Origin: Arthrobacter sp. ISL-5
GTDB lineage: Bacteria; Actinomycetota; Actinomycetes; Actinomycetales; Micrococcaceae
Length of the DNA: 64,000 bases
Direction of reading: 5' to 3'
NCBI RefSeq assembly: GCF_018613835.1
Contig: NZ_JAGGPM010000043.1
Location: 62,001-126,000 of the forward strand
Shown: in pieces, positions 42,137 to 52,751 of the stretch
How the letters are laid out: the number at the start of each line of letters is the position of its first letter
How positions within the stretch are numbered: the stretch's first letter is position 1
The notes under the pieces: model-generated
Database searches by the model: none
The model's input: the letters and a program-made list of their open reading frames with translations, nothing else
Told to the model about the DNA's origin: nothing
Translations under genes and position numbers: made by a program

Positions 42137-43345
42137 GTGAACGACATCCTCCCTATTCTCCTGCCCATTCTTGCTGTCCTGGCGGTCATCGGCGGCCTAG
42201 TTCCGGTACTGATGAAGGCCCGGAAGTCCGGAACCAAATACTCCGGAACCCGGGACGCCAACGATCCGGCGTCGCCGCTCGGCGGCGGAGGGACCCTTGT
42301 TGAGGACGGCCCCGTGGTGCCTGCCGAGCGCAAGGCGCCGGACGCCGTCGACCTTGAAGGCTTCGAAGCCGACGTCCCCGACGACGCCGCCAGCCTGGAA
42401 ACCATTGCGGTGGAGACCCCGCTGCCCGTGGCGGGGCGCCTCACCCGGCTGCGGGAGCGCCTGGTCAAGTCGAACAACGTGCTCGGCAAGGGGCTGCTGG
42501 CGCTGCTCTCCAGCGACAAGATTGACGAGAACGTCTGGGATGAGGTGGAGGAGACACTGCTTCTCGCCGACCTTGGCACCGAACCCACCATGCAGCTGGT
42601 TGATGCCCTGCGCGAGCGCGTGAAGGTGCTGGGCACGCGCGATCCCGAGCACGTGAAGGCCCTGCTCCGCGAGGAACTCATCAAGCTCGTGGACCCGGAC
42701 ATGGACCGGAGCCTGCGGATCGAACGGCACGACGGCAAGCCGGCCGTGATGATGATCGTGGGCGTCAACGGAGTGGGCAAGACCACCACTGTGGGCAAGC
42801 TGGCCCGGGTACTTGTCGCCGAGGACAAGGATGTTCTGCTCGGTGCCGCCGACACCTTCCGGGCCGCGGCCTCGGAACAGCTGGCGACATGGGGCCAGCG
42901 CGTGGGGGTCCCCACTGTGAAGTCCGACATCCACGGCGCGGATCCGGCATCCGTCGCCTATGAGGCGGTCAAGGCGGGCATCGACCAGGAAGTCGACGTC
43001 GTCATGATCGACACCGCCGGACGCCTGCAGAACAAGGTTGGCCTCATGGACGAGCTCAGCAAGGTCAAGCGCGTCATCGAAAAACTGGCGGAGGTTGACG
43101 AGGTCCTCCTCGTCCTGGACGCCACGACGGGCCAGAACGGCCTGAACCAGGCTCGCGTCTTCTCCGAAGTGGTCAACATCACCGGCATCGTCCTGACCAA
43201 GCTGGACGGGACCGCCAAGGGCGGCATCGTCGTCGCCATCCAGAAGTCCCTCGGCGTGCCCGTGAAGCTCATCGGACTCGGCGAGGGCGCGGACGACCTC
43301 GCCCCGTTCGAGGCAGAAGGCTTCGTCGACGCCCTGCTGAACTAG
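42137..43345 (+). CDS. ftsY: Signal recognition particle receptor FtsY
   Basis: A 402-aa SRP receptor GTPase. An N-terminal membrane helix (residues 4-26) is followed by an acidic/proline-rich A region, the N helical bundle (about 100-185) and the G domain: G1 GVNGVGKTT (209-217), the insertion box AADTFRAAASEQL, G3 DTAGRLQNK, G4 TKLDGTAKGG and a closing GEGADDLAPF. It docks SRP-ribosome complexes to the Sec translocon. The start is GTG. The same window also encodes its partner Ffh. Confidence 0.97.
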   Translation: MNDILPILLPILAVLAVIGGLVPVLMKARKSGTKYSGTRDANDPASPLGGGGTLVEDGPVVPAERKAPDAVDLEGFEADVPDDAASLETIAVETPLPVAGRLTRLRERLVKSNNVLGKGLLALLSSDKIDENVWDEVEETLLLADLGTEPTMQLVDALRERVKVLGTRDPEHVKALLREELIKLVDPDMDRSLRIERHDGKPAVMMIVGVNGVGKTTTVGKLARVLVAEDKDVLLGAADTFRAAASEQLATWGQRVGVPTVKSDIHGADPASVAYEAVKAGIDQEVDVVMIDTAGRLQNKVGLMDELSKVKRVIEKLAEVDEVLLVLDATTGQNGLNQARVFSEVVNITGIVLTKLDGTAKGGIVVAIQKSLGVPVKLIGLGEGADDLAPFEAEGFVDALLN

Positions 43346-43387
43346 GCGCCCCACCCAGCTCCGACCCAGCTCCGCCGCCCGCCCCCT

Positions 43388-43449
43388 CAACTAGGTAGCA
43401 GCTCGCGCCGTTTTCAGCCCTGAGAACGGCGTGAGCTGCTACCTAGTTG
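43388..43449. terminator. 25-bp-stem inverted repeat between convergent ftsY and MFS genes
   Basis: The left arm 43388-43412 (CAACTAGGTAGCAGCTCGCG then CCGTT) pairs with 43425-43449 with a single G-T wobble and a 12-nt loop. The stop codon of the MFS gene (TAG) lies in the right arm. It is most simply a bidirectional terminator. Part of the same arm recurs at 63540-63558, so it is also a dispersed repeat. Confidence 0.75.
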
Positions 43450-44702
43450 GGCCGGTCAGCGTCCTCAATGTGCCGCTGCACCGTCTCCCGGGCCAGCAGC
43501 CAGGCTGCCGCAGCGAGCAGCAGGACGCCGCCGGTCACGGCGAACGCCCAGCCGTAGCCCAGCTGGTCCGCCAGCAGCCCGGCGAACACCGGGCCGAGGA
43601 TGGCGCCGATATCCGCCGTCATCTGATAAGCGGCCAGCACGCGACCCCCGGACCGCTCGCGGCCGATCACGTCCGCGACAGCCGCCTGCTGGGCCGGCCC
43701 CAGCAGCCCCGCACCGACGCCGGCGAGCGCGGACGCGGCCAGGAACCAGCCCAGCCCGTTTGTCAGGCCGATCCCGCCGGTCGCGGCGCCGGTGAGCACC
43801 AGCCCGGCGGTCATCATCGGCTTGCGGCCCAGACTGTCCGCCAGCCTGCCCGAAAAAGTAAGGGCAACAGCGTTGCCCGCAGCGAAGACCGCCAGCGCCC
43901 AGCCGGCCGCCTCCGGACCGGAGCCGAGTGCCGTGACCGCAAACAGGGGCACCGTGGCCATGCGCACGCCGAACGTTGCCCAGCCGTTGGCAAAGCTTGA
44001 AAAAAGCGCCGCCCGGTACGCGCTGTCCCCGAGGGCCTCACCGAGTTTCATGGGCGGGGCCGCAGAACCGTCGCGGCGTCCGTTGCCGGGCACATGGCTG
44101 AGCTGCGTCTGCACCACGAGCGCGGCCAGGACCAGCGCCCCCGCATAGGCGAGGAAGGGAACTCGCAGCCCGAACCCGGCCAGCAGGCCGCCCACGATGG
44201 GCCCACACACGTTGCCGATCAGGAACGCCGAAGCGTAGGCGCCCGAAACCCTGCCGCGGCTTTCGGGCGGTGCAAGCCGGATGACGAGTGCCATGGAAGC
44301 GACCGTGAACATCACCGATCCGGCGCCGCCCAGCCCCCGGAACACCAGAAGCTGCCAGTAGTCCTGGGCAAAGGCGCAGGCCGCCGTGGATGCCGCCACA
44401 ATCAGCAGTCCCGCCACATAGACAGGGCGCTCACCCAGCCTGCCGATCAGCGCCCCGCCGGCAGGAGCGAACACCAGCCGCATGAAGGCAAAGATGCTGA
44501 CAATCACGGCGGCGGCCGTGGCGCCGACGTCGAAAGTGGTCGCGAACTGCGGCAGTACCGGCGCCACGAGGCCGAATCCGAGGGCGATCAGGAACGCCGC
44601 GACGAGCATCACCTTGATGTCACGGGGCAGCCGGGCGTCGCCGGTCCGCCGGCCGACGCTAAACCGCAGTCTGCTGGCGGCGGGACGGGGGCGTGGCGTC
44701 AT
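43443..44702 (-). CDS. MFS transporter
   Basis: A 419-aa major facilitator with 12 predicted helices. Markers include GLVAPVLPQFA (TM1), GALIGRLGERPVYVAG (loop 2-3 motif A), VFRGLGGAGSVMFT and SGAYASAFLIGNVCGPIVGG (motif C region, drug:H+ antiporter type). It probably exports a small drug or metabolite. ATG 44702 follows AAGGA; the extension to 44819 has no support. It is convergent with ftsY and divergent from amtB. Confidence 0.9.
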   Translation of the reverse strand: MTPRPRPAASRLRFSVGRRTGDARLPRDIKVMLVAAFLIALGFGLVAPVLPQFATTFDVGATAAAVIVSIFAFMRLVFAPAGGALIGRLGERPVYVAGLLIVAASTAACAFAQDYWQLLVFRGLGGAGSVMFTVASMALVIRLAPPESRGRVSGAYASAFLIGNVCGPIVGGLLAGFGLRVPFLAYAGALVLAALVVQTQLSHVPGNGRRDGSAAPPMKLGEALGDSAYRAALFSSFANGWATFGVRMATVPLFAVTALGSGPEAAGWALAVFAAGNAVALTFSGRLADSLGRKPMMTAGLVLTGAATGGIGLTNGLGWFLAASALAGVGAGLLGPAQQAAVADVIGRERSGGRVLAAYQMTADIGAILGPVFAGLLADQLGYGWAFAVTGGVLLLAAAAWLLARETVQRHIEDADRPN

Positions 44703-44762
44703 ATACGGGTGATCCTTGCGAAAAGGGCCGGAAGGGCGGATTGCGAGTGGTGAAACATAACC

Positions 44763-44814
44763 GTAACAAGCCAGATATGCACCATTTACTTCCGGGAGGT
44801 TGTTGTAACAGGCC
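44763..44814. promoter_or_regulatory. Paired GTAACARGCC motifs before amtB
   Basis: GTAACAAGCC (44763-44772) and GTAACAGGCC (44805-44814) recur 42 bp apart, four helical turns, in the divergent MFS/amtB region. GTAAC is part of GlnR-type boxes, so nitrogen control is possible but not shown. Confidence 0.3.
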
Positions 44815-44929
44815 GGCAATCTAAATCCTCCGCCAGCGAAACACAGCGCGGCAAAACTTTATGTAGGACGCAAAAGGCGTTGGGCAGGCGGATCACTCCG
44901 CAGCATTCGATCAAGGGAGGACGTGCACC

Positions 44930-46291
44930 ATGGAACTTACCGCAGGTCACGTATGGCTCATGGTTTCGGCGGCACTCGTGCTGTTCATGACACCAGGTCT
45001 GGCATTTTTCTACGGCGGCATGACGCGCGCCAAGGCTGCACTGAACATGATGATGATGAGCTTCATCTCCATCGGCATGGTTGGTGTGGTGTGGGTACTC
45101 TGGGGCGCTTCAATGAGCTCCGGCGAGGGATTCCTGCAGATTGTCGGGAACCCGTTCGCAACCTTCGGCCTCGAGGGCATCACTACCCCTGACGGCCTCA
45201 TCAAGGTGGGCTACGCAGCCACCTTCGCAATCATCACCGTTGCACTGATCAGCGGCGCCATCGCAGACCGCGCCAAGTTCGGCGCCTGGAGCGTCTTCGT
45301 GCCCGTCTGGGTCACGCTCGTCTACTGCCCCCTTGCCTACATGGTCTGGGGCGGCGGGCTGTTTGGCGCCGAAGGCGCAATCGGCAAGGCGCTCGGCCCC
45401 GCGATTGACTTCGCCGGCGGCACCGTGGTCCACATCAACGCCGGTGTCGCGGCACTGGTCCTGGTCCTGATCATCGGCAACCGCAAGGGCTTCGGCAAGG
45501 ACCCGAACCACCGCCCGCACAACATCCCGTTTGTGATGCTCGGCGCGGCCATCCTCTGGTTCGGCTGGTTCGGCTTCAACGGCGGCGCGGCGACCACGGC
45601 AGAGCAGGGCGGCCTGATCTGGATCAACACCCTCGCGGCTCCGGCAGCGGCCATGCTGGGCTGGCTCATCACCGAGCGCATCCGCGACGGCCACCCGACC
45701 TCGCTCGGCGCAGCATCCGGCGTAGTTGCCGGCCTCGTCGCCATCACCCCGGCCTGTGCAAACGTCAGCCCGGTCGGCGCCCTCGGACTCGGCCTCGTGG
45801 CCGGTGCCGCCTCCGCCCTGGCAGTCGGGCTCAAGTTCCGCTGGGGCTTCGATGACTCCCTGGATGTTGTTGGCGTCCACCTCGTGTCCGGCATCATCGG
45901 CACCGTGGCCCTGGGCTTCATCGCCCTTCCCGCCGACGGCGTTGGCGGCGGCCTCTTCTACGGCGGCGGCCTGACCCAGCTCTGGGCCCAGCTCGCAGCG
46001 GCCGGCGTCGCCATCGCATACTCGGCAATCCTGACCGCGGTGATCGCACTGGCCATCCACAAGACCATGGGCTTCCGCGTCTCCCAGGAGCAGGAAGCTG
46101 TGGGCGTGGACCTCAGCCTGCACGCCGAGACCGCCTACGAGTTTGGCATCGGCGGCCACGGCGGCAGCTTCCAGCCGCTGCACGAACTGATCACCGGCAA
46201 CGCCCCGAAGAGCGGCACCGACGCGGTCCCCGCGGGCAGCGAAGGCGAGAAGGCAGAAGCAGCATCAGGCAAGGAAAGCGTGGGGGCATGA
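44930..46291 (+). CDS. amtB: Ammonium transporter
   Basis: A 453-aa ammonium channel with 11 predicted helices. Key features are TPGLAFFYGGMTRAK (TM1), FGAWSVFVPVWVTLVYCPLA (substrate gate), the pore His in TVVHINAGVAALVL (about 168) and the second pore His in GVHLVSGIIGT (about 310). The hydrophilic C-terminal tail is long (about 60 residues). It imports ammonium at low concentration and is blocked by its partner GlnK. Its stop overlaps the glnK ATG (46288-46291). Confidence 0.96.
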   Translation: MELTAGHVWLMVSAALVLFMTPGLAFFYGGMTRAKAALNMMMMSFISIGMVGVVWVLWGASMSSGEGFLQIVGNPFATFGLEGITTPDGLIKVGYAATFAIITVALISGAIADRAKFGAWSVFVPVWVTLVYCPLAYMVWGGGLFGAEGAIGKALGPAIDFAGGTVVHINAGVAALVLVLIIGNRKGFGKDPNHRPHNIPFVMLGAAILWFGWFGFNGGAATTAEQGGLIWINTLAAPAAAMLGWLITERIRDGHPTSLGAASGVVAGLVAITPACANVSPVGALGLGLVAGAASALAVGLKFRWGFDDSLDVVGVHLVSGIIGTVALGFIALPADGVGGGLFYGGGLTQLWAQLAAAGVAIAYSAILTAVIALAIHKTMGFRVSQEQEAVGVDLSLHAETAYEFGIGGHGGSFQPLHELITGNAPKSGTDAVPAGSEGEKAEAASGKESVGA

Positions 46292-46626
46292 AACTGATTA
46301 CAGCAATCGTCCGTCCGGAGAAGCTCGAAGCCATCCGGGAAGGCCTGGAGGCCTACGGGGTCCAGGGCCTGACGGTCAGTGCCGCCAGTGGTTACGGGCG
46401 GCAGCGGGGCTACACCGAGGTCTACCGCGGCGCAGAGTACAACGTGGACCTGCTGCCCAAGATCCGCGTTGAGGTCCTGGCCACGGACGAACAGGCTGAC
46501 GACATCCTGGATGTCATCATCTCCAGCTCCAACACGGGCCGGGCCGGCGACGGCAAGGTCTGGACGATCGACGTGTTTGAAGCAGTGCGGGTCCGGACCG
46601 GTGAACGGGGCGTAGCAGCCATCTAG
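46288..46626 (+). CDS. glnK: Nitrogen regulatory protein P-II (GlnK)
   Basis: A 112-aa PII protein of canonical length. The T-loop reads EVYRGAEYNV with the modifiable Tyr51, the B-loop is SNTGRAGDGKVW, and the C-loop RVRTGERG is intact. It senses 2-oxoglutarate and ATP/ADP and, in actinobacteria, is adenylylated at Tyr51 by GlnD. Gene overlap with amtB reflects the usual AmtB-GlnK complex. glnD is not present downstream in this window. Confidence 0.97.
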   Translation: MKLITAIVRPEKLEAIREGLEAYGVQGLTVSAASGYGRQRGYTEVYRGAEYNVDLLPKIRVEVLATDEQADDILDVIISSSNTGRAGDGKVWTIDVFEAVRVRTGERGVAAI

Positions 46627-46674
46627 CCGCAGCCATCTGAAACGCACAGTCCCAGCCCAACGGGATGCAAGCAC

Positions 46675-46701
46675 GGCCGGTCACCATCGCGGTGACCGGC
46701 C
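46675..46701. terminator. Hairpin between convergent glnK and zwf
   Basis: GGCCGGTCACC (46675-46685), loop ATCGC, and GGTGACCGGCC (46691-46701) form a perfect 11-bp stem between two converging genes, probably a bidirectional terminator. Confidence 0.7.
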
Positions 46702-46770
46702 CTGTTGCGTGCCCGGACTAGCATGCCCGGGCTTGACTGTCCGGGCCTGCCTACCCGGACCCTGCCTGAC

Positions 46771-48177
46771 CTATCCGGTGACCGGCGCGGAAGCGGACCA
46801 GCCCTCCGGGCCTGACGTGCCGGCGTCGTACTCCTCAAGCGGAACGTCGCCCCGGGACCAGGCCTCGAGCACAGGATCGACGATCCGCCAGCACTCTTCG
46901 GCGGTGTCACCCCGGACTGAAAGAAGGGGGTCACCGTTCAGGACGCCCTCCAGGACTTCGCCGTACGGCAGCAGCTCGGAGGCATTCAGGTCTGCGACCA
47001 GCGCGGCGCGGTCCAGGCTGAAGATGTCTCCCGGTCCGTTGACGTCGACGTCGAGCCGCAGTGTGTCCGGCCCGAACCCGATCCGGAGCTGGTTGGGGGA
47101 GTCCTGCCCGGTGAATCCGCCGGGCAGGTGCGGAACCGGGCGGAAGGTGACCACCGCTTCCTTGCGCTTGTCGCCGAGCGCCTTGCCGGACCGCAGGATG
47201 AAGGGCACGCCCTTCCATCGCCAGTTGTCGATGTCTACCTGGACCTCGGCCAGCGTCTCGGTATTGAGCGCCGGATCCACGCCCTCCTCGTTGACGTAGT
47301 CGGGAACGGCCCTGCCGCCGATGCTGCCGGCCTGGTAGCGCGCACGCCGTGTGCTTGCCGCGTAGGGCGGCTTGATGCTGCTGGCCCGCAGGACTGCGGC
47401 CACGGCGTCCCGCAGATCGCGCTCGCCGATCGTGGCCGGCGGTTCGATCGTCATCAGGGCCAAGATCTGCAGCAGATGGCTTTGGATCATGTCCCGCAGG
47501 GCGCCGGCGTTGTCGTAATAGCGTGCCCGCCCTTCCAGGGCCAGATCCTCGTCGAAAATGATCTCCACCTTGGCGATGTGCTCCCGGTTCCAGACCGGCT
47601 CGAGGAAGTTATTGGCAAAGCGCAGCCCCAGGATGTTCAGGACCGTCGCTTTGCCGAGGAAATGGTCCACGCGGTGGATGTGGTCCTCGGGGACCAGGGT
47701 CAGCAAGGTCCGGTTGAGTTCCCGCGCGGACTCCTCGCCGGAGCCGAAGGGCTTTTCCATGACGAACCGTGTTCCGGCAGGGACCTGGCCGGGGGCCAGT
47801 ATCTGGCAAGCCTTCTCGCTGACCTGGGGCGGCAGGGCGAAGTAGACGGCCACGGGCCCTTCCAGGGCTGCCAGCAGGGCTGCCAGGTCGCCCTCTGCCG
47901 TGACGTCAGCCTGGGCGTAGCGCGAGGATTCACGGACGCGTTCCAGTTCGCTTTTGCCTCCGGCGTCGGCCTCGGACAGGGCCCCGGCGAAGGCGTTGTC
48001 GATCCGCTCCAGCCACTGTTCCTGCGTCCACGGGTCTGATCCGGCCCCCACGAGTTTGAGGCCGCCCGCACGGCCTTTGGCCACAAGACGGGCAAGGCCG
48101 GGCAACAGCAGCCGGCCGGTAAGGTCGCCGGTGGCGCCGAGGATGAGCAGGGTTTTTACAGCTGTTTGGCTCGTCAC
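46771..48177 (-). CDS. zwf: Glucose-6-phosphate dehydrogenase
   Basis: A 468-aa G6PDH. The nucleotide-binding opening is LLILGATGDLTGRLLLPGLA; the catalytic region reads HRVDHFLGKATVLNIL (family RIDHYLGKE, with His as base); FIIRSGKAL-type substrate residues appear as FILRSGKALGDKR. It makes 6-phosphogluconolactone and NADPH. The enzyme is slightly shorter than the 510-aa main isoform, like second Zwf copies in actinobacteria. GTG 48177 is chosen; the extension to 48315 overlaps the ffh promoter. Confidence 0.9.
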   Translation of the reverse strand: MTSQTAVKTLLILGATGDLTGRLLLPGLARLVAKGRAGGLKLVGAGSDPWTQEQWLERIDNAFAGALSEADAGGKSELERVRESSRYAQADVTAEGDLAALLAALEGPVAVYFALPPQVSEKACQILAPGQVPAGTRFVMEKPFGSGEESARELNRTLLTLVPEDHIHRVDHFLGKATVLNILGLRFANNFLEPVWNREHIAKVEIIFDEDLALEGRARYYDNAGALRDMIQSHLLQILALMTIEPPATIGERDLRDAVAAVLRASSIKPPYAASTRRARYQAGSIGGRAVPDYVNEEGVDPALNTETLAEVQVDIDNWRWKGVPFILRSGKALGDKRKEAVVTFRPVPHLPGGFTGQDSPNQLRIGFGPDTLRLDVDVNGPGDIFSLDRAALVADLNASELLPYGEVLEGVLNGDPLLSVRGDTAEECWRIVDPVLEAWSRGDVPLEEYDAGTSGPEGWSASAPVTG

Positions 48178-48194
48178 CTTGCCAGCATGCCATC

Positions 48195-48222
48195 TTGAGG
48201 GCGTGTCTTGGTACCCTAGATA
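48195..48222 (+). promoter_or_regulatory. Candidate sigma-70 promoter of ffh
   Basis: TTGAGG (48195-48200), a 16-bp spacer and TAGATA (48217-48222) give a reasonable -35/-10 pair about 100 bp before the ffh start, in the divergent zwf/ffh region. Confidence 0.4.
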
Positions 48223-48320
48223 GTCGAGTCCCGTCGTCGACGCCGTTGGAAGCAACAGCCGAGACGCTGGTGTGCCGCAGGGCCGCCATCCGTACATCCA
48301 CTGAAAGAAGTGCACGGCGC

Positions 48321-49904
48321 GTGTTCAATTCACTCTCTGACCGGTTGACAGCAACCTTCAAGAATCTCCGTGGCAAGGGCCGCCTCACCGAGGCCGACGT
48401 CGACGCCACAGTCCGCGAGATCCGCCGGGCCCTGCTGGACGCCGATGTTGCCGTGCCCGTGGTGCGGGAGTTCACCGGCCAGGTCCGTGAGCGCGCGCTC
48501 GGCGCCGAGGTCTCCGGGGCACTGAACCCCAGCCAGCAGATCGTGAAGATCGTCAACGAGGAGCTCGTTGAGATCCTCGGCGGCGAAACGCGCCGCATCC
48601 GGCTGGCAAAGACCGGGCCCACCATCATCATGCTCGCCGGCCTCCAGGGCGCCGGCAAGACCACCCTCGCCGGCAAGCTCGCCAAGTGGCTCAAGGCGCA
48701 GGGCCACAGCCCCATCCTGGTTGCCGCCGACCTCCAGCGCCCCAACGCCGTGACCCAGCTGCAGGTCGTCGGCCAGCGCGCCGGTGTCCCGGTCTTCGCC
48801 CCGCACCCGGGCGCCACCTCCGAACTGGAGCACCCGGCGGGCGACCCCGTCGCCGTCTCCCGGGCCGGCGTGGAGGAGGCCCGCCAGAAGCTGCACGACG
48901 TCGTCATCGTGGACACCGCCGGGCGTCTCGGCGTCGACGCCGACATGATGGAACAGGCGCGCCAGATCCGGCGGGCCATCGTCCCCAACGAAGTGCTCTT
49001 CGTGATCGACTCCATGATCGGCCAGGACGCCGTCAACACGGCGATGGCCTTTGATGAAGGCGTCAACTTCACCGGCATCGTCCTGTCAAAGCTCGACGGC
49101 GACGCCCGTGGCGGTGCCGCGCTTTCCGTCGCGTCGGTCACCGGCAAGCCCGTGATGTTCGCGTCCACCGGCGAAAGCCTGGACGACTTCGAGCTGTTCC
49201 ACCCGGACCGCATGGCGTCCCGCATCCTCGACATGGGTGACGTCCTCACCCTGATCGAGCAGGCGGAGAAGTCCTGGGACAAGGACGAAGCTGCCCGGAT
49301 GGCGAAGAAGTTCGCCGACCAGGAAGACTTCACGCTGGATGACTTCCTGGCCCAGATGCAGCAGATCCGCAACATGGGTTCCATGAAGAAAATGCTCATG
49401 ATGATGCCCGGCGCGCAGAACATCCGCCAGCAGCTGGAGCAGTTCGATGAGCGCGAGATCGACCGTGTCGAGGCGATTGTCCGCTCCATGACTCCGCACG
49501 AGCGGCTGGCACCGAAGATCATCAACGGCTCGCGGCGCGCCCGCATCGCCAAGGGTTCGGGCGTCCACGTGTCCGAGGTCAACGGGCTGCTCGAGCGCTT
49601 CGCGCAGGCCCAGAAGATGATGAAGAAGATGGCCCAGGGCGGCGGAATGCCAGGAATGCCCGGCATGCCGGGTATGGGGCCGGGCGGCGGTGCTCGCAAG
49701 GGTGCCAAGAGCGCGCCCAAGAAGAAGGCCCGTTCAGGCAACCCCGCCAAGGCGGCCCAGGAACTCCGTGACGCGGAGGCCCGGCGTGCCAGCGCCGCCA
49801 AGGCACTCCCCACCGGGGCTGCCTTCGGCCAGCAGGGCGGCGACTTCGACCCGTCACAGCTGAACCTCCCCAAGGGCTTTGACAAGTTCCTGGGCGGCAA
49901 ATAG
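48321..49904 (+). CDS. ffh: Signal recognition particle protein Ffh
   Basis: A 527-aa SRP54 GTPase. The N domain opens MFNSLSDRLTATFKNLRGKG; G1 is GLQGAGKTT (107-115), the insertion-box region AADLQRPNAV, G3 DTAGRLGVD and G4 SKLDGDARGG. The methionine-rich M domain (from about 330) holds FTLDDFLAQMQQIRNMG, the RNA-binding SRRARIAKGSG and a tail with MPGMPGMPGM repeats. It binds signal sequences and 4.5S RNA and pairs with FtsY. GTG 48321 gives the canonical N-terminus. Confidence 0.96.
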   Translation: MFNSLSDRLTATFKNLRGKGRLTEADVDATVREIRRALLDADVAVPVVREFTGQVRERALGAEVSGALNPSQQIVKIVNEELVEILGGETRRIRLAKTGPTIIMLAGLQGAGKTTLAGKLAKWLKAQGHSPILVAADLQRPNAVTQLQVVGQRAGVPVFAPHPGATSELEHPAGDPVAVSRAGVEEARQKLHDVVIVDTAGRLGVDADMMEQARQIRRAIVPNEVLFVIDSMIGQDAVNTAMAFDEGVNFTGIVLSKLDGDARGGAALSVASVTGKPVMFASTGESLDDFELFHPDRMASRILDMGDVLTLIEQAEKSWDKDEAARMAKKFADQEDFTLDDFLAQMQQIRNMGSMKKMLMMMPGAQNIRQQLEQFDEREIDRVEAIVRSMTPHERLAPKIINGSRRARIAKGSGVHVSEVNGLLERFAQAQKMMKKMAQGGGMPGMPGMPGMGPGGGARKGAKSAPKKKARSGNPAKAAQELRDAEARRASAAKALPTGAAFGQQGGDFDPSQLNLPKGFDKFLGGK

Positions 49905-49959
49905 GCGCACGGTCATGTCGGCCGGCGCCGATGTCAGACCGCTGCCATAAGGTTGGGTC

Positions 49960-50694
49960 ATGCTTAAGCAGCGGGTAGTGTTCGTCCACGGTGCCGGAAA
50001 CTTCGGCTCCGCCGCTTGGCCGCGCCAGCATGGCATGGCCCTCCAGTACGACGCCCTGTTCCTGCGCCGGCACGGCTTCGACGCCGAGGCCGAACCCCTG
50101 GAAACTGATTTCGCCGCTGACGCCCAGATTGTGATGCGCTCACTCGCCGATGACGGCCGCGGCGCCGCCGGCGGACACGTCGTGGCGCACTCCCAGGGTG
50201 CCATTGCCGCGATGATGGCCGCCGTCGAACGCCCCGACCTGGTGTTTTCGCTGACGCTGGTGGAGCCCGCCTGCCTGTCGCTGACTGCCGAGCTGCCGGC
50301 CACGGCTGCCCATCGGGCACTGATGGAGCCCCTGTTCGACGTCCGGCACCAGCTGGGCGACGACGACTACGAGCGGGAGTTCGTCCGGCGGGCCTTTGCC
50401 GCGGACGCCCCCGGCCCGAGCACTCCCGAGGCAAGGCGCGCGGCCAGGCGGCTGCGTTTGCAGGCGCCGCCCTGGCAGGCTCCGCTGCAGATCGTGCCGG
50501 GCGTCCCCACCCTCGTCCTCACCGGCGGGTGGGAGCCCCTGTACGAGGAAATCGCCGGCTACCTGAGGGAGACCGGCGCCCTGCACCGCATTGCTGCGGG
50601 AGGGCACCGGCCCCAGGACTCGCCCGAGGGCGACCGTTTCATCCGGTCGTTTATTGCCGAGGTCAGCAGGCGGCAGCAGCCGCGGGCGTCCTGA
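49960..50694 (+). CDS. Alpha/beta hydrolase
   Basis: A 244-aa alpha/beta-hydrolase. Oxyanion strand VVFVHGAGNFGSAAW, nucleophile elbow AHSQGA (Ser78), an acidic residue in VPTLVLTGGWEPLYEE, and the catalytic His in AGGHRPQDSP. It is similar to actinobacterial lipase/esterase-like proteins of unknown substrate. It is convergent with thiC, with only 18 nt between. Confidence 0.85.
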   Translation: MLKQRVVFVHGAGNFGSAAWPRQHGMALQYDALFLRRHGFDAEAEPLETDFAADAQIVMRSLADDGRGAAGGHVVAHSQGAIAAMMAAVERPDLVFSLTLVEPACLSLTAELPATAAHRALMEPLFDVRHQLGDDDYEREFVRRAFAADAPGPSTPEARRAARRLRLQAPPWQAPLQIVPGVPTLVLTGGWEPLYEEIAGYLRETGALHRIAAGGHRPQDSPEGDRFIRSFIAEVSRRQQPRAS

Positions 50695-50712
50695 CCCCGG
50701 CGGGACCGGCGG

Positions 50713-52530
<1,818 letters not shown>

Positions 52531-52540
52531 TTACTGCTCA

Positions 52541-52626
52541 CTTCCTTCGCCGGCATTACCCGGACAGGTTCAACGGTCGCAGGCTGCGCTAGCCCGATCT
52601 CAGCCCCTGCAGGGGCACCCGTGTGG
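52541..52626 (-). promoter_or_regulatory. TPP riboswitch of thiC
   Basis: On the minus strand the leader has the THI-box cores ACGGGTGCCC, GGGCTGAGA, and ACCGTTGAACCTG followed by CGGGTAATGCCGGCGAAGG. The GAAGGAAG at its 3' end doubles as the thiC ribosome binding site, so ligand binding probably blocks translation. Confidence 0.95.
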
Positions 52627-52751
52627 TCGTAGACGAAGCTACCACAGGGCAGCAGGCCGTTGCGCGTCCGCACCGGGTGTGACACCGGGTGTGACAGCGG
52701 GCGGGGGAGGGCGCCCTCTGCCCCAGGCGGCCGGCGGATTAGGCTGGAGGC

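Noticed and set aside
43388..43449. CRISPR repeat or tRNA interpretation of the long inverted repeat
   Set aside because: There is only one full copy, no spacer periodicity and no tRNA cloverleaf; a terminator or dispersed repeat explains it.
47930..49900. A 656-codon minus-strand frame over ffh
   Set aside because: It is the antisense shadow of ffh, with low-complexity Ser/Arg/Ala and no motifs.
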